Shown here piece by piece: positions 45,301-56,802 of a stretch of 64,000 nucleotides of DNA. The position numbers and the translations under genes are program-made. The notes beneath the pieces were generated by a model that searched no databases, had not been told where the DNA came from, and saw only the letters and a program-made list of their open reading frames with translations. Source of the stretch: Capronia americana (Eukaryota > Ascomycota > Eurotiomycetes > Chaetothyriales > Herpotrichiellaceae); assembly GCA_016110215.1 (NCBI GenBank), contig JADWQD010000010.1, positions 1,674,001 through 1,738,000 of the forward strand, written 5' to 3'. How positions within the stretch are numbered: the stretch's first letter is position 1; each line of letters starts with the position of its first letter.

Positions 45301-47980
45301 CAAAATGATCTGCAGGAGGGATGCCCCTAGCTGTGTGGAGCAGCGAGCCACTAGAGCGTGCGAAGATTAGCAGCGATGTGCGTTCAGGGAATGTTCCCTG
45401 GCATCTCAAATTGCCATTTTGGCGCCCTGTGTGCCTGTTCTTTTTTAGGCGCACTAGCCACAGCAACCTCCGAGCCAGCCGGATAAGGACTATCTCGCTT
45501 GCGAAGACCCTCGATGCGGAGCGCGTCAGCTCCGAGATGATCGAAATCGACGAAACACCCGCTGTACGAGGTACCTAGTATTGCACATAAAGTCCATCAC
45601 TCAGATACTGGGTTGAGGCGGCGGCAGAGATCGACGGCATCGTAGACAACGCACGGAAGAGCCTGTTGTGACGGGCTGCGACGGACAGAACGTCCGCCTT
45701 CCTGCACTGATATGCGACCTGAACTTTTAGCAATCGATATCGTGTCGGATCTTTGGAGGCCCGAGGCTGCATCTGCTTTGCATACGAGGTGCACATGCAC
45801 TCCACTGCAACGCATCAATGATGTTATCAGTCAACCTTTTCTGGCTGTGCCAATCAGAGTATCCACAGCAAAGCATGACGCGAGGGCCGAATAAGCGTTG
45901 TCGAATTCGTTAGCTTGGTCCGGGTAGGCCTTTCATGGAAGTCCCTCGTGTCTCAGGTCCAAGCGACCAGGGTTGTGCATGTGGCGGCCTTGTATGTGGC
46001 GAGAACGTCGCTCGAGCCCAGAGGCTGTCTTCTGCGATTCAAATCGTCATTGCAGGTCGAAAAGACAGATGAAACAACAATGCTGCAGACCGGAAATAAA
46101 CTGCTTGAAGACCGGATCTGAGTGACCCTGCATGCAAGTCTCAGACTGTCGGGATGTGCGACCAGGAGGTTCAGAGACCCACTTCTTATACGCGTGTTCG
46201 CATCCTGTTAACGACAACGTCGTCGCCAAACATCTTTATTGGTTTGGCTCCTGGGACACCGCCAGCTCAGACCGCTTTTGAGAGTGCTGAACTTCTTTGC
46301 GCAACGGAGTAACGGGGCAATGGGCACACGTCAGGTAGCGCTATGCGCGGAGTTATGGTGCCGCACGAGGCAGGTCGCTGTCGTAAGAATCGTCAAGAAC
46401 GGTCCGACGGGCGATAAGTTGTTGATACTCCGTACTTCTCGACTAGTAATCCTATAGCCGATATCAGCGGGTATATGAGCTAGCGAAATACCATGTTCGC
46501 AGGAGTAGAAATGGATATTTTCTGGGAGGTTTGCAAGCGGAAGAAGCAGGAAGTGGATACGGAGTACATGAGTTCAAAGCGACCACCAGACACTTGACTA
46601 GTACTGTGTAGGCGTAGTTTCCGGTAAGGCTTGTGCAATTCTGGGTAGCGAGACAACGCCATTGACCCTTTACGTGGCCGGGATCACCAAACAAGGCACA
46701 TGGGCTACGGGGTTCTTCCGTACCCAGTTACCCAGACGACTGGGTTGTCCCTGATCAACCCACAACGACGTCGATAACAGGCAACAGATGGCCGACGCCG
46801 AGTTCGTTACTCTGTTCGAGAATAGTTATGAGTGCGTCAATGGCGTCCGGATATGACCTAGTCCTCGAGCGACGCCTCGCGCAGTCTCGAGCTCGAGGCC
46901 ACGCAGTAAAGGCCTCCCCGACTTATGCATGCCGGACTCCATTGTAATATTCGTGCGTGATTAGGCGCACTCACGGGACGATGCGGTGGTGACAATGGAG
47001 CTTTGCACCGACTCGGACACAAGCCGGAAGGTTATGAGCTGAGTCTTTGCTTGGCCTATCTATAGCTTGCCAGCAGAAAGAGCTTGAAAACTTTGATTGG
47101 CAGCGGTGGCAGTAGTGAGTAGTTGAGCGCGACTCCGAACGACCGCTTCTTTATGTGAAATCCGCAGAGGAAGGCTCAAGTGATCCGCCGGAGTGACAGA
47201 CAAGCCGAGCCAGCATGACGAGTTAAGCAGCGCAGTGCCTGAATGGCGTCTCACAAGTGGTTCAAATGGGGACGGGGCCACTCGAGGAGCGGCTTTTGGA
47301 TTATTTTCCAGCGGGTTCCTGGCCTATCGTTGGTGTCGTTTCGAATTGCGCATCACCTAACGCACTCTACTTTGTCCACCGCCCGCTAACTGGATCCCCT
47401 GCACGCAAGTCCGAGTCTCCCTTTCAATCACAGCCATCCTGCTTTGCTGCACCGCGACCCAGCGACACCATCACTCGCTCCCTCACCAAACACTTCACCT
47501 CACCTCTCTGCTGTACCACTACTCTTGGCCTTCTTTCAACGACGTTCTTTTATCTCAGCTCGAGCATCACAGCATGCAAATTTGATGGCATCGCCTCTGT
47601 AGCGACATTGATTCTCCCCAGCCCTCGCCCCGGAAACAACACCTTCAGCTTCGCTGCTGTGTTGAGACATCCCTCACCACCATCACCCCCGATTCAATCT
47701 CCCGCCCAATCTACTTCACTTCAACGTCCCTCGTTCCGACTCGACGATGCCGTCGATCTAATCGCCGACTCCTTCTCTTCCTCGCTCGCTTCATCTGTAC
47801 CACAACTCACCGGAATAAAAGTTGTTGTTTGTATTGAAAATACGATCGTTCTGTTTGGAAAGGCATCACACATAATTACACCAGCTTCGGTCGCGACCAC
47901 TTCGTTCCACCGGGACGTGCCTTCTCAGGCCGCCTGAGTTTAATATTTTCGAACCAGTCTCCTCAGTGCCCCGACACACA
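42339..47980. other. 5.6-kb divergent gene-poor stretch
   Basis: It separates the starts of the P4-ATPase (-) and the Mug72-like gene (+). I found no gene with a recognised domain or convincing splice structure on either strand. Open frames are below about 125 codons, apart from 47257-47937 (226 codons), which is C/T-rich, reads into the start region of the Mug72-like gene and looks like translated 5' leader. The left 700 nt are the presumed P4-ATPase promoter and leader; the 47400-47980 pyrimidine-rich block is a likely promoter. The middle (about 43.1-47.2 kb) holds nothing I can name. Confidence 0.4.
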
Positions 47981-50579
47981 ATGGCACCTTCTCCGCCTCG
48001 ATTGCGAATCCTCTCAGGTGAGCATGACATTTGCTGACCCTACCCTTTCCTGCTTCGAGCAGGTACCCGCGAGCACGATTGGAGTTTTGGCTTCTCCCCT
48101 TTTTTTGTTTCCTTCTCTCCTTGCCGCCGAATCCACTTGAGATGAGTCGAGAGCTGAGACGTTGGTGCATAGTGGGTGGGAATGCAGTGTCTGCCTTCCT
48201 GTCATGGCGCCTGCAGGCTACCAACGCCTGCGACGTGACGCTGGTCTGGAAAGCCAACTACCAGACCGTTGCACAATATGGCGTCTCCTTCAAGTGAGTA
48301 TCCCGACTGCACGAGAGTAGTTGCGCGCCGCTGACTTGGCCAGGTCTCAACTCTACGGAAATGAACGATTTAAGCCCAGGTTTGGTACGTCGCGCAAAGT
48401 CTTCCCTCCAAGGACGCAACTGACTCCTTCACAGTCGTCCAGAGCCCTGAAGACGCCGCGAACCAGCAAGCGGCCTTCGACTACGTCCTCCTCTGTGTCA
48501 AAGCCCTTCCTGACGTCTACAATCTCGCCGACATCATTCAATCGGTCGTCACTCCTCAGCATACATGTATCCTTGTCAATACTACAAACACGTTGGGGGT
48601 AGAGAAACAGCTCGAGGACCGGTTTCCCACGAACGTCGTCCTTTCTCTTGTCTCTGGTGCCGATCTGACACAGCTGGGATCAAGCGAGTTTGAACACAGC
48701 GGATCTACAGAAATTTGGGTCGGCCCGGCAAGCAAGAATTCTGCGATACCGGAGTCGATCCAAAGGGACATGTCAGAAGCTTTAGCCATGACTCTGACAA
48801 CGGCCCAGGTCGACTGCAAAGTTTCTGCAAATATAAAGCAACAGCAGTTTGAAAGAATGATAGGGTTCGTACCGCCACGCCGCCTTCCATTTTCAGAGAC
48901 ACTAACATCTGCCTAGGCCCATCGCCTTTCATCCTGCGAGCGTCCTCTTTGAGACCCCAGTCCTGTCGGACCTGATTCGATTACCCGGCGTCCACGATCT
49001 TATATCAGATGTGATTGCCGAGCTGATTGAGACTGCCATCAGCCAAGACTGCACATTCCCGAGCGGCTTCAAAGACACCACGATCCAGTCTATGATCAGC
49101 TCCTCGAGTCAAGACCCCAGCACCATGTACCAGGACTTTACAGCAAGGCGTCCAATGGAAGTCGAGACATACCTTGGTTCTCCGGTGGAACTGGCGAAGG
49201 CCGCAGGCCTCAAAACCCCCCGACTCTCGACTCTGTATGCCATGCTACGACACGTTAACACTGTCAACAAAGACCGCCCCCTCGCTTCATCAGCTCCGGG
49301 AATCATGCCACAATCCCCAACAACCATTCAACCACCCCCACGAACCATGTCCCTGGCGAATCCTCCTCCACCCCGACAGCCAAATGGACTGCCCAACGGG
49401 GCTCCCAGGCCAATGCGCGGACCTCCCATGGGCCCTCCAATGGGCCCGCCGGGCAGACGCGGGCCTCCACCAGTCAATGGCTTCCGTGGACCACCGAACA
49501 GCTACCCGCCTCGGGGCCCTAGCCAAATGCAACGCCGACCGTCATATGACGAAACGAACCTGGATGAATTCAGTCACGTTGTACTTTACGATGAACTGCC
49601 AGACGGTGATGTGGCTGCTACCCTCCCGGAGAACGGAGGGCCTTCTGCGGTCGCGCTGCGAGAACGAGAACTCATGCTACGGGAGAGGGAGCTCCAGTTG
49701 AGGCAGCAAGAAATGGCGATGAGAAGTCGGGGTGGCGGCGGCGGAGGCGGTGGTAGAAGGCCCTCGCACAACCGTCATCAGGACTTTGACGACGACGATG
49801 ACGACGACGACTACTTTGATCCTATGCAATCCCGGGGCCCCGCTATGCCGCCGATTGACCCTGACAATTTTGACATGATGAGCGTCACGTCCAGGCGGAC
49901 CAAGCGGACGACCAGCCAAAACCAACTTCGGAAGGATGCCTTCGGGAACGGTGGTGGCATGCGGCCGGGCTCTTACGGACGCCCCAACCCCAACAGGCAT
50001 CGAACCAGCGCCCAGCTCTTGTCCGATATGCCAATGCTGGGGGAGAACATTCTGAACAATCCAATGATGGGATTCTCGTCCAACCGGTACGGCTCGGTAG
50101 ATCGAAAAGAAATGGCCGACGAATCCCGTGCCAATTCCCTGACGGCGAGTCGTCTGCAGGAATTGGGCGGTGTCAACGGAGGTCCATACCCTGCCCCGCC
50201 TAGTAGACGGACGAGTCGCTCGCCTGGTAACCCGTTTGGGCCACCAGGACGAGTGCCAAACCGGCCATCGCCACCGAATGATCCTTACATGCAGTCCGGC
50301 CCCCGCCCCAATGGCAGGCCGTCACCACCAGGAGGGATGCCAGCGCCAGTCCCGAGGTACCCTCCGAGTCAAGCTAACATGATGCCTCCGCACCAGATGG
50401 AACAGGCTGGGGTGAGCAAACCTTTCCCACCACCAAAACCGCCGGTCAAGAGTCTGACTGGGAGTGCCAGTGCTAGCGCCGGTAGTGGCGACAGCGGAAG
50501 TGCCAATATCGATTCGGAACCATCGGCGCACAGCAGTACAAGCAGCTTCGCGCCTCGACAAATGCTGAGCATGCGGTAG
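47981..50579 (+). CDS. mug72: Mug72-like ketopantoate reductase family protein with long low-complexity tail, 763 aa, five exons
   Basis: ApbA/PanE (ketopantoate reductase) fold. Exons: 47981-48017, 48173-48293, 48344-48384, 48435-48864, 48917-50579; GT-AG with frame kept throughout. The short first exon encodes MAPSPPRLRILS before a dinucleotide-binding VVGGNAVSAFLSWRL loop. The N-domain continues as FDYVLLCVKALPDVY and ILVNTTNTLG. The C-domain includes FERMIGPIAFHPASVLFE and TMYQDFTARRPMEVETYLGSPVELA, the catalytic and dimer-type region. After about residue 320 comes an extension of roughly 440 residues rich in Pro/Gly/Arg (PPMGPPMGPPGRRGPPP), with a Gly run, a DDDDDDD stretch and SRRTSRSPGNP. 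This fused layout is known in fungal Mug72-type proteins. Whether it reduces ketopantoate is unproven; the tail suggests another role. Confidence 0.9.
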
Positions 50580-53500
50580 CGAGTCCTAGGCGCGCGTTGT
50601 GCCAAGCGGCACTGGTCTGTCGATTTTGCAAGCACTTTGGCGAACCGCACGACGAGGACTCGACCTTTCGGCACAGTATCGCATATACGATTGGTTCTTC
50701 CTATTCCACATATATTTTAATGATTGGTTCACGCAATTCTTATGACGAGATGGGCAGCGACTGTCCGTCACTTCAGCAAAAAGTACCTGAGGCGACTCTT
50801 TGGGGGACTGGCACCCGGTTGAACGGAGATGTTGAAACATTCGACTTTTGCTCTTTCCAGTACATACAGCATTGCAGGAGAAAGGGCTCCCTTTTTTGCA
50901 CATGAACTGTTGCGCGACAAAAGTGGCGCGGATGGCTGAGGCATGGAAATCAACTAAAGACCATGTCAAGGCTTGTCGTGTGTCTCCCTTGTGCTTCGGT
51001 TGGAGAGGGATTTTTGTATTGCATACATTGGGAAGATACACTTTCAGGCACGAACACGATGGGACCGAAAATGAATAATCAAACTATGCTAGATTTCTGC
51101 TTCTCACATCAGGAGCCGGACAGGGGGGAGGGAGACAGACAACAAGAGGTTGCAGCAGGATCGCAACCAGGGCAGGAGTGACGGCAAGCAGGTAATAAGC
51201 AGAGGCAAGCACAGATCGGCGGAAGGACCCATAGTGAAGTGACAACCAATCTGTACATCAAGCTCAGTCTACCTCTTACTTACCGCGACAGCATTCCTGA
51301 GGTGACTTGAGCCGCTCTGTCTACGTCCGATTCCAATTCAGAGGACATCCGACGACAAGCTGAATGCCCGAAGGACATCCTTAAGCCGCCGCAAGGCTAG
51401 GTACATAGATCAGTGGATTACCTCACTCGCGCTCCCTGCCACCAGCTGGGAGGAAGAACATTCGCACTCGCTGGCAACGTGTTTTTTCCTCTTCTCGTCG
51501 GCACTGGTGGTCACGTGTGGTCACGTGCGCCAAGCTTGGCGAAGACCTTGTCTTTCTGTTTACCGCACAGACAATTGTGAATCACAACTGTTAGTTCTGC
51601 TCGTTCAACAGTTCTTCTGCCTGGGCTATTCGAGACTTACCCTACTGCAGTCGTCGTGCGAGACCAACACCCGAGCGCGTCAAAGGCTTGGATGGAGGGT
51701 TGCAGCGTGACGAGACTGAAAGGGCGGTTGGTGAACAGCACATGCCTGCATCGATCCGTTGCTTTGGTGACGACGAGTCTGAAATGCGAGATTGATGCAA
51801 CTTGTTGTACGCGAGCTGCTCAGCTGCCATTCTGATGCTGGCCGGCCTGGAGCAGATGCACGTTTTGTGCTCATGAAACCAACAGATGAATCCAACCAGT
51901 CGCCGCTACTGCTGTAACACGACACGGATCATCTGAGGAACCAGTTCGGCATGACGGCGGTGATGGCACGTCAGTTCCTGGTGTTTCACATATCCGGAAC
52001 CACAGACGATCACTACCACATGGGATGCTACACGGGGTGGATGCTGCGTTACGGAAGCCACTTGCTTCGGGGCTCCGTGGGCTCTACAGCGAATTGACTT
52101 CTGTGGTAGGTACCTTCCGTGCGACTTCGATATGTTGATTCAGATTTGTCGCTCACCAAGCACGTTCTGTTCCACGTGGCTTTGACACTACCTGAAGTGC
52201 CCCCATCCGAATGCATGCACTCCACTACGATATCCGCATGAGCTTGTAGCCTGTTTCAGCTTGTGTCTACCATCGACGTGAAGACCGATCTTGATGGAAG
52301 GGGAGGTTCTGCGCTGTCACATTTACCACCATGCCACGGCCCCTTCGCGCAAGAATGTCTTCGCTAAAATTTGCAACTCTCAAATCAACCCAACTTCGTC
52401 TTCTAGGACCATTAGTATCTAATCAAAAGCTTGTGTAAGCGGCACAGCAGGCATCTGAATCGGTGAGACTGACTCTGCTGTCAACTGGGCGTTGCTCGGC
52501 TGGATGTAGCTACGACTCGCCTTTCTGCCAAAGTCGGCGTGCAATATCCTGGACCTATCCTAACTCAATCAAGCGACAATCGAGCACTGCATCAAACCAC
52601 GACTTGATGAAATCGTTATGCTACGCTGCCTCCTCACTTTCCTCCCTCACTTCGCGGTGGGATGGCCGAATGTGGCCATAAGCCGGGATCTTGAGCATCT
52701 TATTAACTCGCTCTTATAGATCCCACCGACTGCGCTGAGCGGGTTGTTCTGTCGAGTTGTGGACAAAGCTGTTAAGCTAACGACCCCATCTCCTGCGATC
52801 TAGATCTCCACAGGATCAAGGGGATGACTTCTGCTCTCCCAGTGACGTCTACAAACCCCATGCCTCAAGCGGATGTTCTATCAAGTTCTCATGTCACATT
52901 CGGGAGCGCATCTGGCTTGTTTGTGGTCTCTCGAATTCTACCGTATACTGGTACTGTCCATTAATGATAGCTATTCTCCACTTGGGACCAGCGTTGCACA
53001 GTCGACTTGCTTCGAGCCGACAAGTACCAAATATGACGCAGCGCATAGATCCTGCCTGCAAGGTTCTGCAGGTATTAGACGTGTGGACAGTCCGTGTGAA
53101 CCGGCTTGCAACGTTCGAGACCACAAGACGTATCCAAGCGCAGCCGCACACTGAGTCCAGACATCGCACCAAGACGGGCTATTGGGCCCTCACATGGCGT
53201 GCTCAACTTCGTTGAGTTCTACACGACCTACAGACGATAATCGGGACGGTATCTCGTTCCGCCTGTCCCTATACCCCTCCAATGTATGAAGCACGAGAAA
53301 TTTATGCTAACGGCCATTACCACAACAGGCAAAGTTTACCTTCTCTTTCGGGCCACAGCTACCCCCACAGACTGCTCTACCGAACAAGGTACTCATCTCA
53401 TTGGCAGCCTTGTCCTGCCGAGACACCTCCACAGCCCAACTTCGAGCAGTTCGAGGCGAGGGCGTCCTGTGCGGATGTCACCAAAGTGACTACTACTCCA

Positions 53501-54021
53501 GTGACTAAGCGATGCAAGGACCGCTACCGCAGCATAGTCACTGGCAGTACGAGCCAGTAACTCGTCTTTCCTGACTCAGACTACTGCAGAGACGAATCGA
53601 AGATAGGATCCAGCAGCGATAGTGGACGGCTTGACTTGTACTTCAGCGTCCACGCCAGAGTCATCCTCGGCCCTAGCAAAGATCCTTACGGAATTCCTCA
53701 GTCAGCACTACTTGTTCCACCACCAAAGCACAGGCTGGGGTCGGGCTCTTCGGCGATGATCTGTGTCAATCCAATGATAGCAAGCATTCTTGCTCGGTTC
53801 CGGTCCATGTGATATCCCACATTCTAGACCGAAATGGCTGTCGAAATGCCGTTTGGGTGCAGAGTATCCTTCGACAAATCTCCACCTTTTGTCAACAGTC
53901 TACGCAGCGCCTCGTCATCCTGACGGGCCCCGCCAACACGCTAGACGACTCGCTAGCGAAGATATATTCATAAAGATTTGGTTCATCTCCAAATCCTTGG
54001 CTGCGATCTGCAGCCAGCACG
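50580..54021. other. 3.4-kb stretch between Mug72-like and bZIP genes
   Basis: No gene supported. The left part is presumed 3' UTR of the Mug72-like gene. From about 51.3 to 53.9 kb only small frames occur, several with upstream ATGs; part may be a long leader or promoter of the bZIP gene. No repeat family or transposon domain was recognised. Confidence 0.4.
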
Positions 54022-54846
54022 ATGGACTCTCAGCATCGACTTCAGATCGACACATACAAGTCGTGGCCCGTTCTCCCTTATGACTTGGGCCATGCGGACC
54101 TAACAGATACCGCGGGCACCGCCTTCGGCACCGTCACTGGCATGCACAGTGACACCTCGAGCGTACTCACATATGGAGATGTTGAGCCTTTTGACCCCGA
54201 CAAAATGGAGAAATTTCTTATGGATGTGGTAATTTCCCTCCACTGCCCTACCAAACACTCTCCAGGCTGATGGTTGCTTTCGAGGTTGACCCAAATTACG
54301 AGAGGAGCACCCCGTCAAGCTTTGCCGCCTTCCATGGGAGTATGGACCCAAGTGGCACTCTAACACCTATCGCGAAGAGAGGGACAAAGGCCGCATCCGA
54401 TCATGGTTCGCCTCTGCCAGACATGATGATGGACATTTCAGGAGAAGTACGCAGACCCCACGACGCCCACTAACTCCATCCGTTAACATCCTCTTCAGCG
54501 CCGACGTGCACAAAATCGTGCTGCTCAGCGCGCACACCGGGAACGGCAGAAACGCTATGTTGCCCAACTGGAGAAGAGGTTCTTCGCCCTCCAGGCAAAC
54601 TACAACCATTTGGACGAGAAATACAAGGCCGTGCAGAAGGAGTACGAGGCCTTGATCAGCTTCGTGCGGTCTCAGCAGACGCCGGCGGATTCGCCCCTCT
54701 TAAGAACAAGCTCGGAACCCATCCTGGCCTTCTCCTCCCCGGACCTCCAACCGTTCAGTGAGTTCTCACTGTGCGAGCAAGAGCTCGATCGCGTGCTGGC
54801 ATTTCGGGTTGACGAAACACCTTCGCCAAAACTGCAAGACCCTTGA
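54022..54846 (+). CDS. AP-1-like bZIP transcription factor, 238 aa, three exons
   Basis: Small basic-leucine-zipper regulator. Exons: 54022-54228, 54285-54446, 54499-54846; introns of 56 and 52 nt. The basic region begins directly at exon 3: RRRAQNRAAQRAHRERQKRY, containing the N-x2-A-A-Q-x3-R-type core of the Yap/AP-1 group, followed by a zipper-like helix (VAQLEKRFFALQANYNHLDE, then YKAVQKEYEAL). The N-terminal 120 residues are acidic with no motif I recognise. There is no obvious cysteine-rich domain like that of Yap1, and the protein is short for that group, so a different sub-family is likely. A 37-nt alternative for intron 1 (acceptor at 54265) was rejected as too short. The start is the first ATG in frame, GATGGACTCTC. 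Confidence 0.85.
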
Positions 54847-56802
54847 AGCGACGGTTACATCGCATTCGGCCGTATGCGGCCCTTTGCTCCATGCTCGATC
54901 GACCGCTGGCATAAGCCCGCGAAGTGCAGCAGTTGACTACATTGTGCATTCACCTATTCTAGGAGGACTGTTAGACGGAGGTAGTTCTGCTTACTCCAGC
55001 AGATAGCTGCTATCTGCGGGAACTAGCCGCGGACCCTGCATATCCAGTTGAGATCTGTGGCAGTGATTCTGACATCCGACATGGCGTCACGATCCTGATT
55101 GCCCGATGGTTAGCACAAACGGGAACCTGCGTTGCCGCATCAATCACCCGAAGAGGAGTCGACGCGGACTAAAGGCTAGGCACTGTCACTGCCTCGTGGG
55201 AATTCCCGGGGGACTACTACCCTATCTGGAAGGACCTTGAGAGACCTCAACGCTTCATCAGCTTGCATTGCACGAAGCAACATGTTGGGCACATGAACGG
55301 GACTCACCAGAGCCTGGTCCTTGTGTTGAGGCCCGGTGTGCCATTCGATTGGCGTCACCACTGTCCAATATCTTTGGCCGTACCCTGTTCTTATCTCAAG
55401 CAGTGGTCCAAACTGAAAAGCCATCCATCCATCTACGCGACATGTGCTACGACTGGGGGGTCCACAACGCCGGCCAGACGGACAAGAGAAAAAGACGAAA
55501 GGGTCTGGAGAATTGGTCCTAGGCCGGCTCAAGCATCATGCAGGGTCCAGCCACGATACGACGGAGACTAGAGAACCCACACGATCTTAGATGTCGAATG
55601 TGGCAGGCGTCTGGGCTCTTGACCCATTGGACCTGGGAACGGTCACCGGTGAAGCATAGCATCTTCCTCCCCCACACCTCACGCCTTTCGCGAGCACATA
55701 CCGAGGTGTTTAGACGGCTCCTTCGCGACTGGAACAGTACATACCCATCCACCATGACCCCTAAATGCTAAGCTACATGGCTTAGCTCACTAAGTTAACT
55801 CTGCGCAACGATGATCCGTCGGCCGGGCATTGACTGTCAATGGGCGATAGACATACAGGCAAAACAGCCTGAACGGAACCAGGAGCGGGAAGCTCTCTTC
55901 CAGCAATGAGGGCAGAGAGGACTCTTAAGATGTCGTTATCACCAGCCATGCGAGAACGCGAGTAGGACAGATACTGAGGTAAACCGTCACAGCCACAATA
56001 CGAGAACAAGTAAGAGTGTGGAGTAGCGTAGACTTGCCCGCGTACAGTACGAGATGTAATTAGTTACCTATGGCGCGGTGAGGTGGAGGTGAAGGTGAAG
56101 GTCATCGGGAGAACCATCTGGCGTGCCACGAAAGTAACTGTGATCTATCCAATTCAATCCAATCCAACCACGTAGGAGCTCGTACAGGATAACTACTTCC
56201 ACTACTTAGTATTCCAGCAACAAAAGTCCACACATACACACATGGCCTTGTTGTCAACTCTGTCTCTCCGTCTCCTGTATATATATACACTGGAGCTGGA
56301 CTGGAGTAGACCATTCGAGTCCTCTGTTGCACACTTTGTCGTGGCACTGTTCTGTAAGACGGGATTGACTTACGGCTAAGACTAATTATGGCTTCTGGCT
56401 TCCGACTTCTGGCTTACCTGTACTCATGTCGAGGCTAGTATTATCCTTCTGTTGAAGGTACTTGGATGGAGGGCTTTTCTCTCGCCCATCCAGCTCGGCC
56501 GGAGGACCCGAATCAGAAGTATCGATGGGATTGAACAGCATCAGTATCGGCAATAGTACAGTTCTTTGACGGTATAGTATAGGATATGATACATCATGTC
56601 TAGCTGGCGTTAGGACTGGGTCATATCATCCAGCCTTGGTCTACGATAAGGAGTCTTACCTTTTCATTTCTGACCCCCAGTGTCCCTCTCGACCCGATAC
56701 CCAACCTGGGAGCATTGCAATATAATCCATCTCCACCTTGAAAGTCCTGCTTTAGGTTGGATGTCCCCATAATCGGTCGTCTGCCTCCTCGACCGACGCT
56801 GG
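54847..56802. other. 2-kb convergent intergenic region
   Basis: It lies between the ends of the bZIP gene (+) and SOG2 (-). No coding frame is supported. GGTGGAGGTGAAGGTGAAGG-type purine repeats occur near 56083-56100, and CTTCTGGCTTCCGACTTCTGGCTT near 56393-56416. Confidence 0.45.

Noticed and set aside
47257..47937. 226-codon frame upstream of the Mug72-like gene
   Set aside because: C/T-rich leader sequence ending just before the real start; Ser/Pro/Thr composition follows from the pyrimidine bias.
54229..54265. 37-nt alternative first intron of the bZIP gene
   Set aside because: Too short for fungal splicing and it breaks the frame; the 56-nt intron with CTGAT branch site fits better.
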